DNA from: Pestalotiopsis fici W106-1
Taxonomy: Eukaryota > Ascomycota > Sordariomycetes > Amphisphaeriales > Sporocadaceae
Assembly: GCF_000516985.1 (NCBI RefSeq)
Contig: NW_006917095.1
Span: 3,732,942-3,796,941, forward strand
Direction: 5' to 3'
Length of the DNA: 64,000 bases
Both the position numbers and the translations under genes were made by a program. Below the pieces are notes generated by a model. It searched no databases. It was not told the origin of the DNA and worked only from the letters and a program-made list of their open reading frames with translations. Shown piece by piece: positions 11,504 through 23,441 of this stretch; positions within the stretch are counted from its first letter, which is position 1, and each line of letters opens with the position of its first letter.

Positions 11504-13704
11504 ATGAGTTTCATAAGCCATCATATTCAAGAACCCATCGACATGCAAATGCTTGGCCACGAGTTAATGCGAAAAGAACAACACATGTCGAGCCTGCAGT
11601 TGCAACAGAGCCTAGGCCAACAATCTCCACTACAGCCGGCGTCCAGTCCGGCCATGAGTAGCCTCGACGTGCCGTCGCCGGGTTACGAGTTTCAATTGTC
11701 TAGTCTGCCACATGCCGCGCTATCCTTTGATCAGCAAGACATGTTCTCCCGAAGAAAGTCGATTCCTCGCAGTGCCGGTCTCAGCAGCCATGGCAGCCTG
11801 CAGAGCCGCCAGACATTCCCCATGGCCCCACAGTCCGTAAGTGGTTATTATGATCATACCTTGCTTGTATACCTATTTAGGTATACAACACAAATCCAGT
11901 CACCAGTGCTTACACCGGCAAACAGATCCTCCCTTCCCAGGGCGTCCAGCAGCAGAGGACGCTGTCTCATCAGACCATGTCGTCGCATCAGATGCACCGC
12001 ACCGCCTCGAATATGTCGACCCAGTCTGCCAGCCCTTTCATGTGCAGCGGACCCGTTACGCCTCCGCCCAAATCGATTCCTGCTGCCCAGCATTACATGA
12101 GCAGCAATGAAAGCGCGGCCGCGTATATGGCCGCGATGCATGCATCGCCCGCTCGGCCGAGAGCCCGAACAGCCATGTCCATGAACGCCGGTCTCACCAC
12201 CGTCGCCGAGTCGAAGCTCCTTGACCCCGAGACCTATTTCGCAAATCTCGAGGGTCTCCAAGATGCTGCCAATGCCTCCTACCTCAGCACGTCCTTGCCC
12301 GGTCAGATGCGCTTGTCGGATATGCCGTCTCAATGGCATCCGTCCAGCGTCTCTGTTTGTGGATCAATGACAACTGGCTTGACCCCAGATACGGCGCCAA
12401 TGACCCGCGAGAACAGCAGCCTGTTTGACAGCCAGTCGGTCGGCGGAGCCATGCACATGATGCAATTGGGCTCGCATCAAGGCACGGATCAATCTCATCT
12501 CGGCAGCCCGCGATATGCGGTTACTAGTAGCGGTCAGAACTCACCTTTGAGCAAGCATAACTCGCCGGCCGATGAGGATCTGAACGGCGTGGGCTCTAGT
12601 CTTGTCCAACCCTACCTTAGCTCCTATGGACACTCCACCACTGCCGAGGACGGGCCCGTGTCCCAAGCAATGTCCCGCTCTGCCTCAAACGCCAGCGCGG
12701 TTAGCACCAAGTCCGCATCGTCACTACGATACCGTGCTAAGGAGACCCTGCACCGCCAGAACCGCAATATTGCTACGCTGAAGCCCAAGCCCGCAGCTGA
12801 GCAAAAGTCCACCGACGGCAACTCCGGTAAGAAGGACGGTAAAGCTGTCATCACCAAGGCCAAGTACGTGCGCCCACGCCAACCCAAGGTGTTCTGCGAA
12901 AAGTGCAGCGATCACCCTGAGGGCTTCCGCGGTGAACATGAACTCCGCCGGCATCGTGATGCCAAGCATCCGGAACACGGCATGGTCAGGAAGTGGGTTT
13001 GTGTCGACCCGGCCACCCGCAACCTGCCCGTGGGTGTCGCTGTCGTCAACCCTCTGGACAAGTGCAAAGCCTGCAAGGCTGCGAAAAAGTATGGTGCTTA
13101 CTACAACGCTGCTGCCCATCTTCGTCGTACCCACTTCAAGGAGAAGCCATCCCGCGCTAAGAAGGGGGGCAATGGCGCCTCGCGAAGTGACGATGACAAG
13201 CGCGGCGGCAAAGGCGGTGGTGACTGGCCTCCCATGGCAGAGCTCAAGAACTGGATGAAGGAGATCTGGGTCAACAAGGATGACTCCAAGGTCGACTCTG
13301 ACGAGGACAATGATGAAGACAATGGCGTCGAGCACAGCAGTGGTGACATGGAAGTCGACCTTGACAACAACATGAACCAGATGCCTGTCGAGTACCCAAT
13401 GGCACAGCACACCCCAGGAGGGATCGTGTCAGACATTACCTTTTCCAACATGTATCCCGCCCAGCTTGGTATGAACCACGGAATGGTGCCGCTGTACAGC
13501 AGTCAGCAGCTCATTTCCTCCGCCGGTTTCACTGAATACCCAGGCTCGCCCATGGGCCATGCCTATCCCTGGAACGGACACATGCCGCAATATGGTAGCG
13601 TTGTCTCCAGCAACGATACCATCACCCCCAGCATGGCCAACTACGGCGAGACTATGAGCAATGTTGGTGATATCCACTACGACGGAATGATGTACTCCCA
13701 ATGA
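11504..13704 (+). CDS. C2H2-type zinc-finger regulator, fungus-specific
   Basis: Exon 1 is 11504-11836 (111 codons). The second exon ends at 13704 and begins either at 11881 (44-bp intron, 718 aa) or at 11926 (89-bp intron with a better branch site, GCTTAC; 703 aa). Both acceptors keep the frame, and I cannot decide between them. The N-terminal half is Gln/Ser/Pro/Met-rich and disordered. A basic stretch precedes two zinc fingers: VFCEKCSDHPEGFRGEHELR with RRHRDAKH (about 12890-12970), and DKCKACKAAKKYGAYYNAAA with HLRRTHF (about 13060-13135). An acidic Asp/Glu run follows, then a Tyr/Met/Gly-rich tail that could activate transcription. The finger spacing is that of a conserved Pezizomycotina family of presumed DNA-binding regulators. 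The target and process are unknown. The very long upstream region and uORFs suggest tight control. Confidence 0.88.
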
Positions 13705-16700
13705 GTGCCGCCACGTTTCAACCCTCAAGGACCGCTGCAAGATTCTCCCTTGGGTATGTCAAGGCCTCACGATTAAACGAACGACGTTATAACGAAAACT
13801 ATTTTATAAAGACCAAAAAAACTGCTTTTTCTCTTTTTCCGCAGATTTCGCCATATTTTCTCGACAACACGCAGTTCCGATATCACGATTTGATTTCTCA
13901 ATTCATACACTTCTGTTCGATCGAGCTCGCTTTTCCTACAATATTTCTAATGTCTTGCTCTTTCACCTTCTGAAGGCGCAGGCTGGGGTCATTGGGGATT
14001 ACGTTGCTTGAGTCCGGTGCCGACCCTCTTCACCGAATGGTGACTCTTGATGAGCCGTCCTCGGGTCCGGGCTTGGATTATGGGAACATGTATCAACATC
14101 CAACGTTTACACACTCAACGATGCTACAGAGCTGGCATTGTTGAACGAGAACAGGCGGACAGATGAACGACGGCTATGAGCAATTAGAATGCTAGTCTCC
14201 GCGAGGAGCCTCGGATGGCGATGGGCTCCGAAAGCATTGGTAGCATGTGTGGAGTTTTTTGAGTTTTGCTTTTTGATGCTTTTGATTTTGGTTTGTATCA
14301 TGACTTATCTACACATTTGCATTGGCATTTACGAAACGGCGCAGGGGATGGGGGTGACATTGGAGTTTGGCCTTTTCAGCACGGCATTTCAGCAGGGTGG
14401 GTGGTAGCATGATTGGCTTGAAGTTATCTTGGCTACAATCAAACGGGTAGAATTCAGATTGGGGCCAGGTTGTCTATCTGACTTAGCGCGGAGTTCTTCT
14501 TTTCAGGGATTGGACTGGACCGGATCGGGCTGGGTTAATCAGAAAGAAGGAAATCTGGATATGTCTTTACTTGGTTTTTCGTTTCACAGGCATGGACGAG
14601 ACAAGACGGACCGTTTCTTGTATCTATTTGTTTGGGTAGTTGGATACTCCCCGTCTCGCGGAGTTGTCGTCTCTTCAGGCTATCTTACAACGCTACAGGG
14701 CTCTTGACTGAGCAGCAGCAGTAATGAGACTGCCGCAATAGGTAGACTACAATTAAGGTGCGACACGCACACTTGCCAACTCCTAAATGATAGTACTCGT
14801 CCCATTTCATGACTTGTGACAAGAACAAGCTCCTGGTAACAGTAGTGAGGGACGCCTTTAATACGTCTGAGTTGACAGCAGCAGACACTCGCGCCCCACT
14901 GGTTCGATTGTAGATATACTAGCTACTATAGACGTGGTGACTGGTTTGTTTCTCACCCTGTTTCAACGTGCACAAGGTCGAGTGTGATCATGGCGCCGGC
15001 ATAGCGTGGATCTTCTCACACAACAGTCGGGCAAGGCGAGGGGCTTCAAAGCAACTCGTGACATATGACGTGAAACTGCCGTCTGCCTGTACGCCCTCCA
15101 TGCTCAATTCCACGCGAGAAGAGCATGTTGCATCTGTTGCTACCCGAGCAGGACCAGCAGAGCAAGGTGCATCGCATCACACAACCTTGAACGTTGCCGC
15201 GTGAGACGTTAAACTTGAGCTGCTACCTTTGGACAGACCAGGCCCGCGGAGCCCCGTTGCGCTGATTCATTTGATCGGCAGATGAATGAGCCTCTTTCTG
15301 ATCTATAATCTTCTTCTCAAGGCCACCCCAAATGACCCAGCCTCGTCGATGAGCTTGTACATATGGGGGAGATTGAAGGGAGGCCATGGAGAGATATGCG
15401 GGCGAATACAGCTTGCCGATCCTCTGTAGCACCGGGTCTTGCAGGGGAGGACAGCCGCATGTCCATACTATTGCGATTAATTGCCGCCCAAGCGCAGCCC
15501 CCACGACGTGGGCGGATGGATGGTGTACACAGTATGCAATATATCTGTTGGAGACAGCGGACCGCCAATGAAAGCGAGGTTGTGGGAGCAAACCCCGCGG
15601 CCGTGATCAGATATTGCAGGGATATATCTCGCGCTCGGCTCCATCGAATTGGCCTGTAAGACAGACACATAGACATTTTCTTCTCTTCTAGCCGTCAATC
15701 GGTGCCCGCTCACAGTATGTGTGTGCATGCGTCACGAGCATATAGAGAGAGATGTACACAATTGGGCCCTGAGGCTGACCCTCCATGATGCATTGCCAGT
15801 CTTGGAGAAGGGGGGGGGGGGATGATGTAGAGCCTCGTCTTCTACTCCTCTGGTAGCCAACTCCTCCGGATGTTTGCCCTTCGTGGTTTGGCACTCGACA
15901 TGCTCCGGGCTACGGAATTGAGCATTCAAGAGATGACGAGTCAACCCCGATTGATCAGCCTTGACGAATTTTAGGTGAGTTAGCAAATAGCCACCTTTGC
16001 GTGATGCATTGTAAACATCGACTTGACTACATCGGTAGGTAGGGTGATTGGGTGGGTGCTGAGCATGTGTCTGAGTGAGTAAAGGGAAGAGAGGCAGACA
16101 CATGCACACATAGAGAGAGAAGGGGGGAGATTGCCTGTTACAACTGCAGTAAAACCCGTTGGTTTTACTCACGGGAAGCTACCTTGTACGTGCTAGGTAT
16201 GTCTGGATGAGGCACGGCTCAAGCTTATCGATCCTAAATGTGCTGCAGTGCTACATACCTGCGTGAGTACTGTCAACTTCAATGGGCAATCAGAACAGTG
16301 AAGTTTGTCAGATGATGACCCAAAAACCGCGTTATCCTCCATAACGTCCAGCCTCGTTCGGTATCTTACACACTGCAGCAGGCTGCTATGTAATCTGCAT
16401 CTCCGACCTATATAGTACTAGGATCCCCAATCTAGTGAGAATAGTTGCCTATCATTCAATAAATGCAACCATTTTGGGTCGTACGACAGATATAATATCC
16501 ACCAGGTGAAACAATTGTCGATTGGTCTGCGCCACTGCAAAAGACCATAAGCAGTAAAGTGGCCGGTGTTTCCTGCGTGACCGTTCGTTGAACAAGTCCC
16601 GTCCGCGCCGCCACTTCGGCCCACGGTTGCTCAGCATCATGTCGAGCCGAGCGGCGAGGGGCCGTGTCCTTCTTCTATCTTTAGCCTTGTTGAAGGAAAC

Positions 16701-17276
16701 CCGATACTTGTAACGGAAAGACGGTCTCACCAGGTTTGCTGCGGCGAGTCCTGAATCAAATTTGACCGCCTAGCTTTTCAGTATCGTCATTTACCTAGCT
16801 GGATGGATTATCTGATTTGCAAAGCACAGCAGTCCAAGAAGTGGTGGGCTTTTGATGGATTTCCCGCCGGGAAGACCTCCTCAGCAACGTAACATGGGGG
16901 CCATGTATCACCGACCTGGTTGTTCGAATTCTGATGGTGACACCTTTCTTGTTCCCTTAGAACGTGGAAAGGGTAACAAGGCTGCACGATGGATTTGTTG
17001 GATGTATTGACTGCTGGTGGAAGGTTCCCAGCGTTTCCGTGTTGTGCATATCTTGTGCGGTCAGGGTTTGAAGGCTGAAAATAGATATCGGCAGGGGGTT
17101 TTCCTCAGGACCATACCGCAGATAAAGACTCTAACAAGGCTTTGGGATCCGTCTCCTTGACCGTCGACCACCTATCCTTTGCCACAATCACTTATAGATT
17201 GGATAGTGCCTTCGATTTGCTGTTACATACCCACTGTGAATCTTTCAAGTATTTTATCAAAAGCAGAAATGCCGTA
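13705..17276. other. Intergenic, no gene seen
   Basis: About 3.6 kb. The first few hundred bases are probably the 3' UTR of the C2H2 gene. The rest shows only short overlapping frames with no domain, plus a G12 tract at 15810-15821 and TAGGTA words near 16030. The last 150 bp or so should contain the promoter of the membrane-protein gene starting at 17277. Confidence 0.6.
15810..15821. repeat. G12 homopolymer
   Basis: Twelve consecutive G. Sequencing length errors are likely here, but the site lies outside genes. Confidence 0.9.
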
Positions 17277-19215
17277 ATGGGCTCATACGTCTCTGTCCCA
17301 ATCTGCAAGTCGCAGTACAATGTGACAATCGATTGCAACCTTACTACTTACAACAGTAGCAGCAGTTCTAATGGGACTCTGGTTTTCAAGTCCATTGGAG
17401 GCGCTGAGAAAGGACATGTTGAACCAGATCCGGATATTGCAGGCATTGGGGTTGGTAACCCTTTACATGCTCCGTCGGCCTCTGCTAACTGATCAAGATA
17501 CTCGGCGTCTTTGTTGGGGTCACGGCATTTGCCATGCTGATCAGCATCGCTGATGTATTGCGCCAAATCCAAAAAACCTTCAAGTGGAAGCGCATGTCGC
17601 CCAAAGAGTACGTGTTGATCCTATCGGACAGATACTTCTGTGCTAAACGACATTTTTCCCCATGTAATAGGAGAACATTGTTGCCGCCCAAGAAACGCAC
17701 CTTGACCGATATCTTCGAGGCTCTGCTCCAGTCCTGCAGTGACCAGCAAATCTTTACTGGTGCCGCCTACGCTCTCACTCTGCGATACTGGAGAGGCTGT
17801 TCAATAACAGCATACCACTATAATATCGTCGCTAATCTTATGCTTCTCACCTGCGCCACGCATCTGATGAGTGTAACCATTGTACGTGAGCCATTGCGCC
17901 AGGTGATATGGGTACACCGTCGGCGATTTCTACTGATTAAGTAACAGATTCGCAACTACTGGAAGTTTCCTCTGTTGGCCCTCGCTCGGGTTCTTTGCGT
18001 GTCTGGAGTCTTCGTTCTTACTGGAGTTCTAATGTCGAACCAAAATGCCCAGAGCAGCGCGCCATTTCCTACTGGCGTACCATCCGAGGATACCATTGAG
18101 AATGGCTCAGCAATGTATTTGGCGGCTGCTTGTTTCCAAAGCGAGGACTCGCACCTTACAGACATCTTTCGGGATTCAACCTCGAGTCCAGATAAGTTCT
18201 TCAATGGTGCACTCTGGCAGAGCACACCAAGGAATTATATCCAAGGCTGGCGCTGGTATCTCGTGACTCTGCTCTTTTATGGAGCTGCCATCATTGCCGA
18301 GTTCATTCGATTCTGCCGTCGGGGCCAAAAGAGACCAGGGTGGAGAAAGAACCTCGCCGACAAGCTAGGTCCGTATATCCATACCGGCACACATCGTCGG
18401 CTGCTCATCAAGTGGATATTCTTAATCTACCTCATCGGTGGAATCGGCATTAGCTGTGCCACGGTGGTCTTTTCAACGCAATACATCTACGGCCTTCGTT
18501 CCTACGTGGACAGATCTGGCTGGCTCGAAGTCGAATCTAACAATGGACAAAATCCTGAGAATGACGCAACCTCTTTCGGCCAATTGGTCCCCATCTTCCT
18601 CAGCGCTCTAGTCTTTTTCACATTCTTACAGACAATAAGTGGTAGGTTTTTTCACTTCATTGTGTTTCTTGCTCTCATTTTCTGATTGCGCATAATTTGT
18701 TAGAAAAATGGACGGATCACAAGAATCGCAAACACGGAGACGAAGAAATAGCCGATCAGACTGGAAACATTCACTTTTTGGACCCTTCGCATTACGACCT
18801 CATCAATCAGATGCCAACCGAGACCAAACCCACAGCGACCTATGGTGTTTCGACCGTGTCCTCAGGACCCGGGAAAACAAAACCCAAGCCGACTGGACCA
18901 CCTATGAAACTTCACAATACAGTCTCATCTGCCAATGTCACGGCTCCAGGTCTCCAGAAGCCAGTAGGAGAACCTTTAATGTCTCACAGCAGCGTACCTG
19001 CGACGAGTCCAGAGGCACAATCGCTCTTAGAAACGAACCCGCATGCGTCCAACCATGAGGAACTGTACATTGCAGATCAGGAAGCCTCTGGACCACGAAC
19101 GGAATCGAGAAATGCCACACATGGCTCCGACCATGACTACGAAGTCGGTTTGGCCGCTGCCCTGGCCTTCTCACCCTTTTCGCCTACTCCATCTCATGGT
19201 GGTGCAACGCCATAG
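17277..19215 (+). CDS. Uncharacterised fungal multi-pass membrane protein
   Basis: Five exons: 17277-17450, 17498-17607, 17671-17881, 17948-18641 and 18704-19215, giving 566 aa. Introns are 47-66 bp. The first donor (GTTGGT) is weak, but the frame requires it. The start is the first in-frame ATG after an upstream stop. The N-terminal 58 residues are polar with several NxS/T sites and two Cys, suggesting an outward-facing segment. About six membrane segments follow, beginning ILGVFVGVTAFAMLISIADV (residues 59-78), with others near the residues encoded at 17950-18040, 18250-18310, 18410-18500 and 18590-18640. A conserved-looking core reads SDQQIFTGAAYALTLRYW and AYHYNIVANLMLLTCATHLM. I recognise this core as recurring in fungal hypothetical proteins, but know no function for it. 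The C-terminal 170 residues are soluble, Pro/Ser/Thr-rich and probably cytoplasmic. Confidence 0.82.
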
Positions 19216-21179
19216 TTGGCTCATGCGCATTGGCCGCGCCGGAGCGCTCTTACAAGGGATCTCCGAGTTTTGACAAGGGGATCTAAACGCAACTTCAAAT
19301 AAATATGATGAAGCGGCCCAGAACGGCTCGGATAGGAAGAAAAAATAGTCGCCTAATCACCTATCAAAGATGACATGGAATGATACAGCCCAACGAGAGT
19401 AATAACATGAGGCTACATGAGGTGGGAAGTATTTAAATTTAGTCGCGAATATGGGGCGCTTCTGAGGACTGTTATTTTAGTATTTCATATGTTAATTCGT
19501 TCTGCTTCAAAGCACACAAGTCTCGAGTCGATGTCATATGTTCGCACCTAGGAAGTAACACAAGGAGCGACCCCGGACAGTTTGGTCCCTGATTTCCATA
19601 GCTCCTCGGCATTGTAATACGGCTAGTTGCTGTATGTAGATCTATGATTATTGACTAGGACACCTGCAGAAAATTGGAGAAAGGAAAATCATTTATGGGC
19701 CCTGACTTGACAGGCGATATTCGTATGATAGACATCCCGAGTCAGCATCGGCTTGTAGCCAAGATGGGCATTGAACCCTTGCCCCTAATTTGAGGACTAT
19801 TCAAGAAACTTGCAGAGTCAGAAGCTGGTAATCACACGTCTATTCATATCACTGGTCAAGACACATGTGTAAGATTACTTTCGGCAGACGTGGCAATGCA
19901 TAGCCTGCCGGTATGCTGCATACCTACACTAGAGGTCTACCTGTTACCGGCTACCTCCCTACCTGCCTTTTTTTCTAGTATCGAACCGTGATTCTGGTAT
20001 TGCGCTAAAAGCTGCGGTTAGTGGCCATGATTCAAAACGGTGGCGTCTTCTCGGTTATAGGGTGGAGGGGAATAGGAGGTCGCAATAGAGGCATCCGCGC
20101 GCCAAGAGCAGCTGGGTTCGCAGTCTTGGCGTCTATTCTTTGGGAGAAAACATAGACGCCTGGAGTAAAAATGCAACCAAAGCAGCCAATCATGAGTGAT
20201 CACCGATCCCGACCCTACAATAGCATAGGGCAGACCTCTCACCCTCCATCGAGCTTAATAGCCTGAACTCTAATCAGCTGTTCCGCCACTACAACTGACT
20301 CGTGTTGCATTTGTTCGAGGTGGTCTGAATGGGATATGGTGTCGTGCTTTGGCAGGAAATGAAAGACATCTCAGGCACAATCCGGCACACTACATATGTC
20401 AGGTCTTGATTACTTAACGACGTGCCCAGTCACATACCGACAGTCTCGGATGCCGTCATCCGCGATGTAGAGTACCTACTAGATAGCCAGGTTTTACTTC
20501 ACCTCAGCTTCGGACATTGGAGTATGAAACAACATGTACTGTGACCTAACTATGGAGGCGTTGAACAAGTCTTGTCAAGAAAGGGCAATATTCTTTTGCA
20601 CGACCGAAACGATCACTTATCCTCTATACATGGACCAGCCCTGCAAACTGCCCTGCCGAAAACTCCACCCCCAATTGAGTCCAATCAATCACATGAGACT
20701 GATGTCCAGGATTTCTTCTAGAAAGCTTCCCCGAAGTCTCTCTCTCTCTCTGAACACCGGTTTGTGACAAGCCCGTGCTTCCCCAGGTCCTCTTGGCGCC
20801 TCGGGGCATCCAGCGAATGGCGTGGCGTTAAGGTTCTCGGAGACTCGGTTGGCCGGCAGTGTGACGTTCAATGCGGCCGGTTTGCTGCCAGAGCTGCTAT
20901 TCAAGCCGATTTTAGAGTTTGACCGCGTCATGCAGCCCCAGATATGAGGGCTCAAGGGCTCGAGACGGCGGCGGGCGCTTTCAACCCTCGTACCCGCACT
21001 TGATATTATTCTTATTCTTATGCTAGGGGAGCTGTCTTCCTTTACCCCATTCTACGGTTCGCCGCCGTTTCATTTCTATGTCGTTAGCAAAGAGCATATT
21101 TCTCTCGCTCCCTCGCTAGCACCTCAGACACAATGTTGATGGCAACGGTCTCCTTCATCACCACGGACTGCCTGCAAAC
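19216..21179. other. Intergenic, no gene seen
   Basis: About 2 kb holding the 3' end of the upstream gene and the promoter of the one at 21180. It contains a (CT)n tract at 20737-20751 and CT-rich DNA just before 21180. No plausible coding exon found. Confidence 0.6.
20737..20751. repeat. (TC)n microsatellite
   Basis: Seven TC units plus T. Confidence 0.9.
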
Positions 21180-22490
21180 ATGTCGCCGTCACGAGGAGCG
21201 TTCAATCCAGATCCGGAAGACTGGAGCACTCTGCTCGCCGTGACGGCCTTTCTGTCCATTGCGCTGTATAATTTCTTCGAGCTCAACACCATCATATACA
21301 CGACATTCAAGCGCCGCTCTGGACTATACTTTTGGAGCTTCTTGATATCGACAAACGGCGTCGCCCCATATGCCATCGGTTTCCTGCTCAAGGATCTCGA
21401 CCTGTCGCCCAGCGTCTATATTGATATATCGCTCATCATTGTTGGCTGGGTGTGCATGGTCACGGGCCAATCATTTGTTCTCTACTCGAGATTACACCTC
21501 GTGATGCGAGAACGGGAGAAGCTGCGGCTTGTACTGATCATGATCATCGTTAATGGCTTTGTCTGCCACGTCCCCGCCACGATCCTCGTGTATGGTGCCA
21601 ATTCGGCGCACCCGGACAAGTGGCTCAAGCCCTACAACATCTTTGAGAAGATCGAGGTGACGCTCTTCTTTATCCAGGAAACCATTCTTTCTGGTATATA
21701 TATCTACCAGACGCTCGGTTTCTTCCGGCTCGAATCGGCGCTGCACGGCAAGGCAGCCACGAAGCTCATGATACATCTGATTTGGATAAACGTTCTCATA
21801 ATCATTCTGGATTCGAGCATAATTTCGCTCGAATTTGCCAACTTTTACAACATGCAGACGGCGGTCAAGGGACTCGTCTACAGCATCAAGCTCAAGCTCG
21901 AGTTCAAGGTCCTCAACGACCTGATTGAGTTGACAAAAGCCGGCTCGACCCTCAACGAATTCCCCTCGGCAACTTGCGGGAGTCATCATTGTTATTGTGC
22001 TCATGGCGGACGTCACGATGGGCTTCAAGGGATCGCGGCAAACGGCATGGTGCCGGGCGGGATTATCGGGGACCACGGCGACTGCGGCGGCGGCGATGAC
22101 AGCGGCGGAGGAATTTACGACGGCACAGACCCGCGAAGCACAACAGTCGACTTTGAAACGTTTAACGAGACCATGATGAGCCGGATGCGCGACGGCGCCA
22201 AGAGCGAGCGGGCCGAGAGCGCATACGAGGTGCGCATCTTTTCAGACGGCGGCGGCGCGGGCGGCGAAACGGCTGGAGGCGGAGGTGAGCATGGGAACAA
22301 TGCGCCTCCCGAGGGCGGCATTACCGTGCGTACCGAGACCGAAGTCTGTACAACTCGTCTGGACGACTGGGAAAACATGGAGTGGCCAGGGCTGGAGGAG
22401 GCCATAGCACACGCAAGCCGGCCGGTCACCCGGGCTGACGTGTCGCGTCGGCAGTCGTCCGAGATCGACTTTGCCAATAAGCAGGCCTAG
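21180..22490 (+). CDS. Seven-helix fungal membrane protein, DUF7703-like
   Basis: A single exon of 436 aa. Hydrophobic segments lie at about residues 16-37, 50-70, 80-102, 115-138, 160-180 and 196-217, with a weaker one at 222-241, giving a seven-helix layout. Recognisable stretches include YTTFKRRSGLYFWSFLIST (40-58), GVAPYAIGFLL (60-70) and NIFEKIEVTLFFIQETILSG (153-172). They recall a large fungal family of unknown function (domain name DUF7703), topologically like Pth11-type receptors but without the CFEM domain. Residues 250-436 form a long Gly/Asp-rich, probably cytoplasmic tail. A short hydrophobic reading in another frame at about 21980-22020 is a possible sign of a frameshift, but the downstream tail in the annotated frame looks protein-like. 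A receptor or sensor role is only inference. Confidence 0.85.
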   Translation: MSPSRGAFNPDPEDWSTLLAVTAFLSIALYNFFELNTIIYTTFKRRSGLYFWSFLISTNGVAPYAIGFLLKDLDLSPSVYIDISLIIVGWVCMVTGQSFVLYSRLHLVMREREKLRLVLIMIIVNGFVCHVPATILVYGANSAHPDKWLKPYNIFEKIEVTLFFIQETILSGIYIYQTLGFFRLESALHGKAATKLMIHLIWINVLIIILDSSIISLEFANFYNMQTAVKGLVYSIKLKLEFKVLNDLIELTKAGSTLNEFPSATCGSHHCYCAHGGRHDGLQGIAANGMVPGGIIGDHGDCGGGDDSGGGIYDGTDPRSTTVDFETFNETMMSRMRDGAKSERAESAYEVRIFSDGGGAGGETAGGGGEHGNNAPPEGGITVRTETEVCTTRLDDWENMEWPGLEEAIAHASRPVTRADVSRRQSSEIDFANKQA

Positions 22491-23441
22491 GTCTTCCCGG
22501 CCGGGCGGGATAGCATTGAATTTGTATTCAACGGTTTGAATCCATCCAGTGTGGCGTACAGCATAGCGAATGAACTGTGCAGTTACGATTTTCCACGTGC
22601 CAGCATTTTTACGTTCACGTCAAAAACGTGCAATCGTCAAGTACGACAGCATCCTGGGACAGGCGCATCACAGTCCTCTCCGTCCGTGCCTATGAACCTG
22701 GAAGTCGGTCTAGTACGATGCTTCGAAATAGACTCCAACTAACCACCGCCATCCCTCGCTCAAGTATATACTCCATTCGTCTGTTAACAAAAAGCAAAAC
22801 GGTTTGTGTAGGCCCTAGGGAAAGATATGATGATTGAGATATAGCATGTGAGCAGATGGAGATATGACTGAGTACTACCTGAGGTATTTTGTTTCATTGA
22901 TGATTGGTGCTAATACCAGGTACGAGACAACTACCGAGCCGCTTGTGCAGGGGGGTTAGCAGCCAGCCAGCCAGCCAGCCAGTTACCAACCAACATTACC
23001 TGGCCATTTTGTCTGCCAGGTTTTTTTTCTTTCTTTTCCTCGTTTTCGGCTCCGACACCCCTGAAAACCGTCGACATCATCTTTTGCGGAAGAGGCTGAT
23101 GCTGTATTGAAGCATAAAAACATGCTTTATTCCCATCACACCTTGATTTCGGTTAGGTGAGGGGCTCTGGCTTCCAGGCTGCTCCAAATTGAAACGATCG
23201 TCAATTACCTACCACATGTACATTATCCAGGTACTGGCCTCAACCAAGAATCAAAAGTCGGTCAATTGATGGACAATTCTTGCGCTCGAGTGTTGTCCCG
23301 CGCCGCATGCTTCAAAGCATACAATCAGGGCCCTGCCCCAAGAGCATTGGGGGCATATCTGATGCTTGAATAAACTTTACCAACACTTGCAGAATTGTTA
23401 TCTCTGCACAGGTCTTGAACGACGAGCATTCTTCGTATCTA
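22491..23441. other. Intergenic, no gene seen
   Basis: About 950 bp with the 3' flank of the seven-helix gene, a (CAGC)n tract and the promoter region of the expansin-like gene. Possible acceptor-like CAG sites at 23389-23412 mean that a small upstream exon of the next gene cannot be excluded. Confidence 0.55.
22960..22982. repeat. (CAGC)n microsatellite
   Basis: Five CAGC units plus CAG, the same as the tract at 10214-10236. Confidence 0.9.

Noticed and set aside
21960..22180. Hydrophobic reading (VIIVIVLMADVTMGF) in another frame of the seven-helix gene, suggesting a frameshift
   Set aside because: The annotated frame resumes with convincing protein sequence (FETFNETMMSRMRDGAK), and the seven helices are already complete upstream.
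10214..22982. Same-sequence (CAGC)n tracts at 10214 and 22960 as ends of a mobile element
   Set aside because: They are in direct orientation, are simple microsatellites, and flank ordinary conserved genes with no element structure.
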